Below are positions 8,269 through 15,947 of a stretch of DNA of 64,000 nucleotides, one piece after another; position 1 is the stretch's first letter, and each line of letters begins with the position of its first letter. Made by a program: the position numbers and the translations under genes. The stretch comes from G963668655 sp963668655 (lineage in GTDB: Bacteria; Myxococcota_A; SURF-8): NCBI GenBank assembly GCA_963668655.2, contig CAXXPQ010000004.1, positions 1-64,000 on the forward strand, given 5' to 3'. The notes below the pieces were generated by a model. The model saw nothing but the letters and a program-made list of their open reading frames with translations. It was not told the DNA's origin and did no database searches.

Positions 8269-9024
8269 CTATTCCAGAATCCGTTTCAATGCCATCTTGA
8301 AAACGAACTCCACGCCGTCGGCGGTTTTTTCCGGCCCGATGAAGAGACGTCCCAGAAGGCGTTTCATCATCACGCTGCGATAGAGTTCCTCACGGTCCAC
8401 CTGGATGGGGTCGCCCTGCACCTCGACGTAAACCAGGTCGGCCAGCGTGGGAGGATTGCAGAACACGCAGCCGGCCATCACCACCACCGGATTGGCCAGC
8501 CAGAAGCGCTTCAGTTCGCCGTTCGGCCCCGGGGTGTCGATGGGCATCACCGCCCCCGCGATCTCCACCGCCCCGCCGTGAACCACGGGCAGCCCCTGGG
8601 GAAAGAACTCCTTGTGCAGGCGATAGTACTGGTAGTTCTTGTCCAGTTTGCGAAAGGTCAGGGGTACGGGCTGCTTCCAGTCCGGCGTATGCAGCTTGAG
8701 CTTCGTCTTGGCCTTTCCCCGAATGCTTCCCCGGGCGCGAACGGTGGCGCCGGTGCCGTGTTTGGAAACCCTTTTGGCGAACATATCCGCAGGAGCGGCT
8801 GTGTTCTTTCGGGGCGTTTTCGAAGGGTCCGGAGGATCTTCCAGGCGAATCGGAGCGGGTTTCTTTTCCCCGGACGCCGCGCCGTCCGTTTGTTCCGTAC
8901 GCTTTTGCAGATTTGGATCTTCCGTAACGGATTTCTTTTCCGTACAGCCGAAAGCCGGGATGAGAATGACCGCCAGGAGAAACAGAATCGCTCCGCTTGC
9001 CTTCCGAATATTCATGATGCGCAT
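8269..9024 (-). CDS. Lipoprotein with a DUF3299-like C-terminal domain
   Basis: The predicted product is 251 residues. The ATG at 9024 has AAGGA 5 bases upstream and yields a lipoprotein signal ending ILIPAFGC. A low-complexity, Lys/Pro/Asp-rich linker (about 30-75) precedes a Lys/Arg-rich basic patch. The C-terminal half reads GGAVEIAGAVMPIDTPGP, then FWLANPVVVMAGCVFCNPP and LADLVYVEV. This order (GxVxIxGYxxP, then a Cys-containing block, then an exported beta strand) resembles DUF3299 proteins of envelope and metal-transport clusters, but the match is from memory and weak. The CxxC pair could bind metal. It is divergent from the radical-SAM gene. Confidence 0.75.
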   Translation of the reverse strand: MRIMNIRKASGAILFLLAVILIPAFGCTEKKSVTEDPNLQKRTEQTDGAASGEKKPAPIRLEDPPDPSKTPRKNTAAPADMFAKRVSKHGTGATVRARGSIRGKAKTKLKLHTPDWKQPVPLTFRKLDKNYQYYRLHKEFFPQGLPVVHGGAVEIAGAVMPIDTPGPNGELKRFWLANPVVVMAGCVFCNPPTLADLVYVEVQGDPIQVDREELYRSVMMKRLLGRLFIGPEKTADGVEFVFKMALKRILE

Positions 9025-9230
9025 GTTTTCCTTCGTTCGTTTCGAATCGATGACCCGCACCGCGTTTCACGACCGGGAGACATTTTGCCGGAATCCTATC
9101 ACAGGTTCGGGCTCCCCGGTCACAAACATCCCATCTTTTTGATTTATTTCCGATTTTGATGGCATTTTTCCGGGCTTTTGATTTGACCGAGCCTTCTTTG
9201 TTGCCGTATGCTGGCGGGCGGAGGAAAATC

Positions 9231-10511
9231 ATGCGCCTGTCTCCACGAATCTCCTTTCGCAACTACCCGGATTTCTGCATCCTTCTGAATCATGCCGACG
9301 GTCGCATCATGCGGCTGAATTCCGCCGCCGGGCGGATCCTTGAAACCCTGGATCGAGGCGGAAAAATCGACGCCCCGAAAGGCCGCGCCTTTCTCGATAC
9401 CCTGGCCGCCGCGGGCCTGCTGGAAACGGCGTCCGGAGAATCGGATTTCTCGCCGAAAACCGACGCGCCCTCTCCCTCCGCCAAACCTCCCCGACTGTTT
9501 CGGGAACTGAAGGAAACGGCCTCGCGCAACCTCTGGCCGGTGAGCGCCCAACTGGAACTGACCTACCGCTGTCCCCTGGCCTGCCGACACTGCTACCTGC
9601 ACGGGGAGAAAGTCGCGACATCCGGCGAACTGACCACGGAGGAGTGGAAATCGGCGCTGGATGGCCTGGCAAAGATGGGAACGCTTTTTCTGGTGTTCAC
9701 GGGCGGCGAGCCCTTTTTACGCCCCGATTTCGATGACCTCTTTCTTCACGCCCGCAAGCGACGCTTCGCCGTGTCGATACTCACGTCGGGAATGGGCGTC
9801 GATGCGGATCGGATCCGGCGACTGGCCACGCGGGGTATCGACGAAGCCCAGGTGTCGCTGCATCACATCGACGCGAAAAATCACGACGAATTCGTAGGAA
9901 TTCCCGGGGCTTACGACGCCGCCTGGCGGGCGCTCCTCGCGTTTCGGGACGCCGGGGTGTCCGTCCGCGCCGCCATCGGCGTGACGAAGCGGAACCTGGA
10001 CGTACTGGAGCAGATGAAGGAGAAACTCAAGGAAAACGGCATCTTGTGGAACTTCAACCTGAACCTGTTCCCGTTTCGAGACGGAGACGTCCGCGTACGG
10101 GACGAACTTCAGGCCGATGTGGAGGAACTGCGTCCCATCCTATTGGAATCCCAGGGGAATTCCGAACGTCGTCTGGCCGCGCTTTCCCCGGACGACCCAC
10201 CCTGCAACGCCGGGCGCGCGCTTTTGTCCATCGATCCATTCGGCGGGGTGCATCCCTGTCTGATGATGCGAAACGACTGCGGAAACGTGAAGGATCGTCC
10301 CTTGCGCGAGATCTGGGAGCATTCGCCGGTGCTGGAGGAAATCCGCGCCCTGCAAATCCGGGATCTGGTCGATTGTCCCGAATGCCCGGACCGAGCCCAC
10401 TGCAACCGCTGCCCGGGGCTGGCGCGGATGGAAGGAAAATCGATTCGGGATCATTCCGTGCTTGACTGCACACAGGCGCGTGTGCTATCGTCGTTTCATA
10501 GCTCGCGCTGA
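9231..10511 (+). CDS. Radical SAM/SPASM peptide maturase with PqqD-like N-terminus
   Basis: The predicted product is 426 residues. The start at 9231 is chosen for GGAGG at 6 bases; the open frame extends 75 bases further up without a good site. Residues 1-66 (ISFRNYPDFCILLNHADGRI, MRLNSAAGRILETLD) look like a PqqD-type RiPP recognition element. The radical SAM core has CPLACRHC (Cys114, 118, 121) for the SAM cluster and the FTGGEP motif near 156-161. The C-terminal SPASM region carries further cysteines (CNAGRALLSIDPFGGVHPC, DCGNV, CPECPDRAHCNRCPG, VLDC) for two auxiliary iron-sulfur clusters. Such enzymes install crosslinks in ribosomally made peptides. A Cys-rich 30-residue gene begins 12 bases after the stop and is the obvious substrate candidate. 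Confidence 0.9.
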   Translation: MRLSPRISFRNYPDFCILLNHADGRIMRLNSAAGRILETLDRGGKIDAPKGRAFLDTLAAAGLLETASGESDFSPKTDAPSPSAKPPRLFRELKETASRNLWPVSAQLELTYRCPLACRHCYLHGEKVATSGELTTEEWKSALDGLAKMGTLFLVFTGGEPFLRPDFDDLFLHARKRRFAVSILTSGMGVDADRIRRLATRGIDEAQVSLHHIDAKNHDEFVGIPGAYDAAWRALLAFRDAGVSVRAAIGVTKRNLDVLEQMKEKLKENGILWNFNLNLFPFRDGDVRVRDELQADVEELRPILLESQGNSERRLAALSPDDPPCNAGRALLSIDPFGGVHPCLMMRNDCGNVKDRPLREIWEHSPVLEEIRALQIRDLVDCPECPDRAHCNRCPGLARMEGKSIRDHSVLDCTQARVLSSFHSSR

Positions 10512-10523
10512 AAGGAGTAGGAA

Positions 10524-10616
10524 ATGGATACCCCCACGATCGAAATCATCGAGACCATCGAAAACGACACCAACGGTGACGACTGCCAGTACTGCGCCGG
10601 AAAGTCGCTCTGCTAA
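10524..10616 (+). CDS. Candidate RiPP precursor peptide, 30 residues
   Basis: It reads MDTPTIEIIETIENDTNGDD and then CQYCAGKSLC. The ATG has AAGGAG 7 bases upstream. It follows the radical-SAM maturase by 12 bases, so both are almost surely on one message. The acidic N-terminal 20 residues fit a leader that could bind the PqqD-like domain. The last 10 residues hold three cysteines in a CxxCxxxxxC pattern, plus Gln, Tyr, Lys and Ser that could be modified. The peptide is too short for domain searches, so the assignment rests on position, ribosome-binding site and composition. An alternative is a small metal-binding peptide. I know of no named family with this core. Confidence 0.65.
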   Translation: MDTPTIEIIETIENDTNGDDCQYCAGKSLC

Positions 10617-10712
10617 GCCGCCATCCGTTTCCGCCGTCCGCGAAAATCGTAAAGTAAAATCCCTCCGGTTTTGCTGAGGGAAGGTTGTCTCTTCGAAAGA
10701 TGATTTTCCGGA

Positions 10713-11729
10713 TCAGTCCAGGGTGAGAACGATTTCCACGTCCGGGATTTCCTTTTTCAGCACGGCCAGTTCGCTTTCCTTGGGATTGACGCCCACCAGG
10801 ATCAGTTTTTTCAGCTTTTTCATGCCCTTCAGGGGCAGCAGGCTGTCCACCTTGGCGTTGCTCAGATCCAGCGTCTCCATCTCCGTCATGCCGTTCAGCA
10901 CGGACAGATCGCCGAAGGGCAGCCCCCAGGCCTGGAAATACGTCAGGTTGGGAAAGGATTTCAGAAGCTTGAAATCCCGAAACGGCGTGTTGCAGAGATC
11001 CAGATAGGTGATCTGCTTCGCCAGGGGCAGAAGCGGCGTGATGTCCGTGACCTGCGTGCTGCACAGGCGGACTTCATGCAAGTTCTTCAGTTTCGCCAGG
11101 GGACGCACGTCCGTCACCGGACACTGCAGCAGATCGATCCACTCCAGTTTCGGAAAACGCGGCAGGTCTTTCAGATCGGAGATCTTGCCCATCTTGGCGT
11201 CGATACGCCGCAGTTCAGGCAGATGCACGATGGGCGAGAGATCCGTCACCGCCGTTCCCCAAATGCTCAGAAATTCCAGGCCGTTCAGATCCTTCAACGG
11301 AGAAAGATCCGCGATCTTGTTGGAGAAGCGCAGGTCCAGGCTCTTCAGACCCGTGAGCTTCGCGAAGGGCGTCAAATCCTCCAGCGCGGAAAAGCCCACG
11401 AACATGGATTTCAGATGGGTGCAGCGAGGAATGACGGAAAGGTCGGCCTTTTTCATTTTCATGGGCGTTTCCACGAACCAGCTTTCGGCGGCCTCGCGGT
11501 TGGTCATGGCCCAGTCCCGCCAGTTCTCTTCTCCCCAGGGCGGCTCGAACAGGCGGCAGAGTTCCTTCGCGTCCGAAGCCGCCTCGAGCGTTTTCTCTAC
11601 GACCGTTTTTTCCCTGGCCTGCTTTTCCGAGGCCGGGCTCTCGCCCTGCGTCTCTTTCTGACAGGAAACGGACATCAGCAGCAAAATGAACAGCACCGGG
11701 ACGAGCCCGCGCATTCCACGAGATTTCAT
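10713..11729 (-). CDS. Leucine-rich-repeat lipoprotein
   Basis: The predicted product is 338 residues. The ATG at 11729 has AGGAAAG at 5 bases and gives a lipoprotein signal (VPVLFILLLMSVSC). After a Glu/Lys-rich stretch and a short folded part with WGEENWRDWAMTN, about nine leucine-rich repeats of 21-23 residues follow, of the internalin-like LxxLxxLxLxxTxVxDLxPL type (for example LNGLEFLSIWGTAVTDLSPI and LKNLHEVRLCSTQVTDITPL). Such solenoids bind proteins or glycans at the surface. It converges on the RiPP candidate, with only 96 bases between the stops, and there is no sign of shared transcription. Confidence 0.9.
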   Translation of the reverse strand: MKSRGMRGLVPVLFILLLMSVSCQKETQGESPASEKQAREKTVVEKTLEAASDAKELCRLFEPPWGEENWRDWAMTNREAAESWFVETPMKMKKADLSVIPRCTHLKSMFVGFSALEDLTPFAKLTGLKSLDLRFSNKIADLSPLKDLNGLEFLSIWGTAVTDLSPIVHLPELRRIDAKMGKISDLKDLPRFPKLEWIDLLQCPVTDVRPLAKLKNLHEVRLCSTQVTDITPLLPLAKQITYLDLCNTPFRDFKLLKSFPNLTYFQAWGLPFGDLSVLNGMTEMETLDLSNAKVDSLLPLKGMKKLKKLILVGVNPKESELAVLKKEIPDVEIVLTLD

Positions 11730-11857
11730 CGGCTTTCCTTTCCTATTCGACATGGACGGGAATGTGAAATCGGCACGCGCCCTTCTTCCCGCTTGACCCG
11801 CGACCGGTTCCCATGCTAGGGAGTCGGCGGACGATTGTCAAGCAAAGGGAGAGCGTC

Positions 11858-12658
11858 TTGAGCGATATCCGCCACGGCTTCGAGAACGGCATGTTTCTGC
11901 GCGAATCCGCACGGGACGGGCGGCCCGCCGTGCTGTGGATCCACGGCCTGGGCGAATCCGGCCTTTGTTTCGAATCCATCGTCCGACATCCGCGTCTGGG
12001 CGGTTTCCGGCACCTGATTCCGGACCTGCCCGGCTACGGCCGCAGTTTCCATCCGGAACGTCCGCCGTCGTTCGCCGAAACCGCGGATCGTCTGGAACGC
12101 TGGCTGGAGGAGCGCGGCGAACCGCCCCTGGCGTTGGCCGGGCATTCGCTGGGAGGCATTCTGGCGTTGATCCTCGCGGAGCGCCATCCCGCGCGCGTAC
12201 TGGCCGTGGCGGACATCGACGGCAACAAGTCGGCGGGCGACTGCGTCTTCAGTTCCCGGGCCGCCGAGTGCGATGCGGAACGCTTTTCCGAAGACGTTTT
12301 TCCGGAATTGCTGGAGAACATCTATCGGGGCGGCATGGACGACGACGCCCTGCGTGGATACTACGCCAGCCTGCGCTTCTGCCGGCCGGAAGTCTTTCAC
12401 CACCACGCGCTGGAACTCTTGGAACTTTCCACCGGAGAGGGCCTGGCCCGCCGCCTGGCCGCCCTGCCCTGCCCTGCCCGTTTCATCGCCGGAAGCCCCC
12501 GCGGCGTCTGCCCGCGCAGCCTGGAACTTCTGCATGGAGCGGGCGTTCCCGTGGCGTCCGTCTCTCCCTCCGGCCACTGGCCGTTCATCGACCGCCCGAA
12601 CGACTTCGCCGAAATCCTGACGAGATTTCTGGAGGGGGTGAAAGAGGGAACGCAGTAA
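11858..12658 (+). CDS. Alpha/beta hydrolase
   Basis: The predicted product is 266 residues from the TTG at 11858, which has AGGGAG 6 bases upstream. An ATG at 11813 in frame adds 15 residues but has no ribosome-binding site. Motifs are the oxyanion loop LWIHGLGESG, the nucleophile elbow LAGHSLGG and the catalytic His in SPSGHWPFIDRP, so the enzyme looks complete. The fold is that of general esterase/C-C hydrolases, and the substrate is not deducible. The last 137 bases of similarity (12503-12639) recur with about 84% identity after the next gene. That shows the locus was duplicated, or that the next gene was inserted in the 3' end of a second copy. Confidence 0.9.
   Translation: MSDIRHGFENGMFLRESARDGRPAVLWIHGLGESGLCFESIVRHPRLGGFRHLIPDLPGYGRSFHPERPPSFAETADRLERWLEERGEPPLALAGHSLGGILALILAERHPARVLAVADIDGNKSAGDCVFSSRAAECDAERFSEDVFPELLENIYRGGMDDDALRGYYASLRFCRPEVFHHHALELLELSTGEGLARRLAALPCPARFIAGSPRGVCPRSLELLHGAGVPVASVSPSGHWPFIDRPNDFAEILTRFLEGVKEGTQ
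12503..12639 (+). repeat. Direct repeat copy 1 (hydrolase 3' end)
   Basis: This 137-base segment recurs at 13251-13387 without indels. Differences are scattered over the unit, and many alter the encoded protein. Confidence 0.85.
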
Positions 12659-12733
12659 GACTTGCTGTTGGCCGGGTTGCAGGATATTTTATCGCAACGA
12701 TTCGCCGGGCGTAAGGTCAAAGGAGGTTTTTGC

Positions 12734-13231
12734 ATGATGCGCATCGAGGCAATCGGCAACGACGAGGTTCCGTATGATCTTCTGCTTCTGGCGGATGAAA
12801 GCGACGAGCAGATCGGCAAGTACAAGGACAGCGCAACGTTTCTGGCGGCCCGGCTCGATGGGCGCGTCGTAGGGATTATCGGGCTGAATGCAATCGAGGA
12901 CAATTCGCTCGAAATCGTCAACCTTGCCGTTGACGAGTCCCACCAGGATCGGAAGATCGGGACGGAACTGCTGAAGGCCGCCATTTCCATGGCGAAAGCG
13001 AAAAGCTATCGTGAGATGGTCATCAAAACGGGAAACTGCGGCATCAAACAACTCTATCTCTACCAGCGCGTGGGCTTCCGCTTCCAGGCAATCAACAAGG
13101 ATTATTTCCTCAAGAACTATCCCCTCCCGATTTACGAGAACGGCATTCGCTGCTTCGATCAGATCGTCTTGACCATGCCCCTGGCGCAGACGGAGCCGCC
13201 TGCCTCTTCGAGCGAGAGGAAGGGATCCTGA
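12734..13231 (+). CDS. GNAT family N-acetyltransferase
   Basis: The predicted product is 165 residues. The ATG at 12734 follows a perfect AAAGGAGG at 7 bases. It shows the GNAT fold: FLAARLDGRVVGIIGLN (beta strands 2-3), IVNLAVDESHQDRKIGTELL with the acetyl-CoA pyrophosphate-binding Q/RxxGxG/A motif as DRKIGT, then a helix of AISMAKAKSY and a C-terminal LYLYQRVGFRFQAINKDYF. The acceptor is not identifiable. The gene lies exactly between the two copies of the hydrolase 3' segment, which marks it as a recent guest or as the survivor of a rearrangement. Confidence 0.9.
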   Translation: MMRIEAIGNDEVPYDLLLLADESDEQIGKYKDSATFLAARLDGRVVGIIGLNAIEDNSLEIVNLAVDESHQDRKIGTELLKAAISMAKAKSYREMVIKTGNCGIKQLYLYQRVGFRFQAINKDYFLKNYPLPIYENGIRCFDQIVLTMPLAQTEPPASSSERKGS

Positions 13232-13244
13232 CGGCCCCCAAGCC

Positions 13245-13391
13245 ATGTCGGGCGTCTGCCCGCGAAGCCTGAAACTACTCGGTGCGTCCGACGTTCCGGT
13301 GGCGACCGTCTCGCCCTCCGGCCACTTGCCGTTCATCGACTGCCCGGACGACTTCGCCGAAACCCTGGCGGGGTTTCTGGAGGGGGCTTAG
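13245..13391 (+). pseudogene. Orphan C-terminal fragment of an alpha/beta hydrolase
   Basis: The frame reads GVCPRSLKLLGASDVPVATV, PSGHLPFIDCPDDFAETLAG and FLEGA before a TAG. It matches the C-terminal 46 residues of the hydrolase ending at 12658, including the catalytic His. No upstream part is present, so it cannot make an enzyme. Confidence 0.8.
13251..13387 (+). repeat. Direct repeat copy 2 (hydrolase 3' end)
   Basis: Second copy of the 137-base unit at 12503-12639; the copies are 748 bases apart and enclose the GNAT gene. Confidence 0.85.
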
Positions 13392-13862
13392 AATATCGTT
13401 GTCTATTCGGGTTCGCCATTCTGAGAATACTGTGGAGGCCTGAATCGGAATCGGATCCCTCTCCATCATCGGAAAGAGAAGAAAACGGCTCAAAGCTTAA
13501 TTTTCGCCTTGCAAAATCAATTCTCTGATTCCGATGTCCAAACATAAAAGGATCATTGTCAATAAAGTATCTCGCTGTTTTCTTTTGTTTCTCATTCATT
13601 ACCTTTTCCACTTAGATCAAATTTTCCCAAACGTTCAATGGGTTCGACTGTATCACATTTCCTTCAATGATGCACAGATTTGTTACGCATTCAATTTTAA
13701 GACGTATCCCCCTCCTTCCATTTCCAAACAACCCTTGATCTTTGCTTTTGACGGTGGCAGACTTGGAGCGTCGATTTCCCGAGACATCGCCATCGTCGCC
13801 GACAGCGAAAATCGACGCCGTCTTGGCCTGTAGGTCCATCGAAAAGTAAGGAGGAAACGAGC
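13392..13862. other. AT-richer intergenic stretch, no gene seen
   Basis: This segment has lower GC than its neighbours, and no open frame has a start site with family similarity. It probably holds the promoter of the dehydrogenase-like gene at 13863, but no convincing -35/-10 pair was found. Confidence 0.45.
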
Positions 13863-14855
13863 ATGACGATTCTTTTGTCCAAAAGCCACGTGGCGCAACT
13901 CCTGGACATGGCGGATGTCCTGGACATTCTGGAAAAGGCTTTCATCGATCTGGCCACCGGGAAGGCCAACATGCCCCAGCGAACGCCCATCGTCGTTCCC
14001 GACCATACCGGGCTTTCGCTTTTCATGCCCGCGTATTTGCAGGGCATGGGCGCCCTGGGGGCGAAGATCGTCACCGTGTACAAGGACAATCCCGCGAAAT
14101 ATCAGGTTCCCACCGTGCTGGGCACCATCCTGATGCTGGACGAAAAGACCGGCGCGCCGGTGGCGCTGATGGACGGCGGCTATCTCACCGCCATGCGCAC
14201 GGGCGCGGTGGCGGGACTGGCCACGCGTTTTCTGGCCAGAAAAGACGCGGCCGTGCATACGCTCTTCGGCACGGGCGGCATGGCCCTGGCCCAGGCCTGG
14301 GCGGTGAGCTGCGCGCGGGAAATCCGCACGCTGGTGCTCTATTCGCAGGACGAAAAGTCCAAACAGGAAGCCTTTGCGGACTCTATTCGCGACCTGGTGA
14401 AATGCGAGATCGTTTTCGCGGACGATCCGAAAGCGGCGGTGGAACAGGCGGACGTGGTGACGCTCATCACCAGCGCCAAGGATCCCATCGTGAACGGCGA
14501 CTGGTTCAAACCGGGCGCGCATATCAACGGCATGGGCTCGCACGCCCCCGCCATGCGGGAACTGGACGCGAAAACGCTTTCCCGCTCCAAAGTCGTCTGC
14601 GACCTGGTGGACGCCTGCCGGGCGGAAGCGGGCGATTTCCTGATTCCCGTGGAAGCCGGCGAATGGAGCTGGGAACAGGCCCACGGCTCGCTGGGCGACG
14701 TGGCGTCCGGAAAAATCCCGGCGCGGGAAAACGACGAGGAAATCACCTTGTTCAAATCTGTCGGCCTGGCCATCCAGGATATCTCGACGGCCCATTATGT
14801 ATACGAAAAGGCGAAAAAGGAAGGCGTCGGAACCACCTTCGATTTCTCCGGCTGA
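13863..14855 (+). CDS. Ornithine cyclodeaminase/mu-crystallin family protein
   Basis: The predicted product is 330 residues, the usual length. The start has AAGGAGG at 8 bases. The N-terminal half carries the substrate side (MPQRTPIVVPDHTGLSLFMP, then GALGAKIVTVYKDN with the conserved Lys, and LMDGGYLTAMRTGAVAGLAT). The Rossmann half begins FGTGGMALAQAW, followed by ADVVTLITSAKDPIVNGDWF and INGMGSHAPAMRELD, the family hallmark. It is an NAD(P)-binding enzyme, and members act as ornithine cyclodeaminase, alanine dehydrogenase or ketimine reductase. The sequence does not decide among these. It is a single gene with its own terminator. Confidence 0.92.
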   Translation: MTILLSKSHVAQLLDMADVLDILEKAFIDLATGKANMPQRTPIVVPDHTGLSLFMPAYLQGMGALGAKIVTVYKDNPAKYQVPTVLGTILMLDEKTGAPVALMDGGYLTAMRTGAVAGLATRFLARKDAAVHTLFGTGGMALAQAWAVSCAREIRTLVLYSQDEKSKQEAFADSIRDLVKCEIVFADDPKAAVEQADVVTLITSAKDPIVNGDWFKPGAHINGMGSHAPAMRELDAKTLSRSKVVCDLVDACRAEAGDFLIPVEAGEWSWEQAHGSLGDVASGKIPARENDEEITLFKSVGLAIQDISTAHYVYEKAKKEGVGTTFDFSG

Positions 14856-14876
14856 AAGCGCATCCGCATCTTTCCT

Positions 14877-14905
14877 CCCGCCCGATTTCCGGGCGGGGGG
14901 CCTTT
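14877..14905 (+). terminator. Rho-independent terminator
   Basis: Stem CCCGCCCG/CGGGCGGG with a 5-base loop, followed by GGGCCTTTTCCC; 21 bases after the stop at 14855. The T-run is short. Confidence 0.7.
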
Positions 14906-15299
14906 TCCCGGAATTTCTCCGCAAGCCCCCCCTATCCTACCGATATCATGGATGATTTCCCGTTTTCCGTATCGACCGGAACACAGTCCCTATCGACAGG
15001 GACATAGAGCGCGGGTGAATTCCCTCCGTGAATTCGCGGGAACGTATCGATATCCTTGATGTTTTCTACACAGAGGGGGGTCGCGCGGCCGAGGTCGCGA
15101 ATCCACCGAAAACGCCCGAAAAACACGCGCCGTCCGGACGAATGCTTTTTGTCGTGTTTTCACAATGATTTCATACCGTTATGGACGAATTGCACGGCGC
15201 CCGGACGGAGAGCGGAAAATGTACGAAAATCCGCCGAACCCATGGAGAAGGAATTAATTCCCACATGCCTTTAATGATATCGATGTTCGCGTGATACTA
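14906..15299. other. Intergenic stretch, no gene seen
   Basis: It contains one small hairpin (GTCCCT-ATCGAC-AGGGAC near 14986-15003) without a T-run, and a partly palindromic AATTCCCTCCGTGAATTCGCGGG. No coding or RNA family was recognised. Confidence 0.45.
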
Positions 15300-15587
15300 T
15301 CATTGCAGGGGGACGATGTAGACCACCTCGTCCTCTTTGACCATGCCGAATTCCTCCCGGGCGAGCTGCTCGTAGAAGGTCAGGTCGCTGGCCAGCAGTT
15401 CCTTTTCCTCGTTCAATTCCGCGATCTCCACCTCCAGGGCGTCGATCTGCCCCTTGGCTCCCTGGAAAACATTCTTCACTTCCCGGTAATCGTCCAGGCA
15501 CAGCCCGGTTTCATACCCTACGAAACCGAGCAGAAGCAGCATGCTCAGAAGAACCAGTTTGATGGAAACGCGGTAAAGGATAATCAT
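15300..15587 (-). CDS. ftsB: Septum formation initiator, FtsB/DivIC-like
   Basis: The predicted product is 95 residues with the standard layout: a short cytoplasmic start, one membrane helix (about 8-26, LVLLSMLLLLGFVGYETGL), a periplasmic coiled coil (QIDALEVEIAELNEEKELLA) and a short C-terminal domain with the conserved LAREEFGMVKEDEVVYIV. FtsB links FtsL and FtsQ in the divisome. No other cell-division gene is nearby, which is common for this gene outside gammaproteobacteria. The upstream region is very AT-rich. The ribosome-binding site is weak, but this is the only ATG before the helix. Confidence 0.88.
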   Translation of the reverse strand: MIILYRVSIKLVLLSMLLLLGFVGYETGLCLDDYREVKNVFQGAKGQIDALEVEIAELNEEKELLASDLTFYEQLAREEFGMVKEDEVVYIVPLQ

Positions 15588-15947
15588 TGTTTTAGGTATT
15601 GTTTCTGTTGTTATATATTAATTGATGATGAATTATATCATAATATCTATATTAATTTCAATGTTTTTTACATTTCTTATTACGGATTATTGCAATTAAT
15701 TTCCATTAATTCAAATTAATTATATAGAAGTTTTGTTCAATTGGACATTTCAGGTAGCTTCATGGCGGCAAGAAACGGAGGAATCGGCGCTTTCCATGGG
15801 TTCTTTTGCCTTTTCTCGGGAATGCTTCGTTTGAAGAAATGAAGACGGGAGGGTCCGGTTCCTTCCCCGACGGAGCCGCCTCGTACCATATTTGGATCGA
15901 AGTACCGGAGGCTCGAAGCGCTCGGGAAAATTCACATAGGTTCTTGA
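15588..15947. other. AT-rich intergenic island
   Basis: Positions 15600-15730 are strikingly AT-rich (ATTAATTTCCATTAATTC and three related AATTAAT words), unlike the GC-rich surroundings. It probably holds the ftsB promoter and may bind a nucleoid protein. No gene was found. A repeat shared with 20412-20437 lies in the right half. Confidence 0.5.
15859..15883 (+). repeat. Interspersed repeat, copy A
   Basis: Starts TTCCTTCCCCGACGGAGCCG. A 23-base exact reverse complement, extended to 28 with one indel, occurs at 20412-20437. Both copies are in non-coding DNA. Confidence 0.7.
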
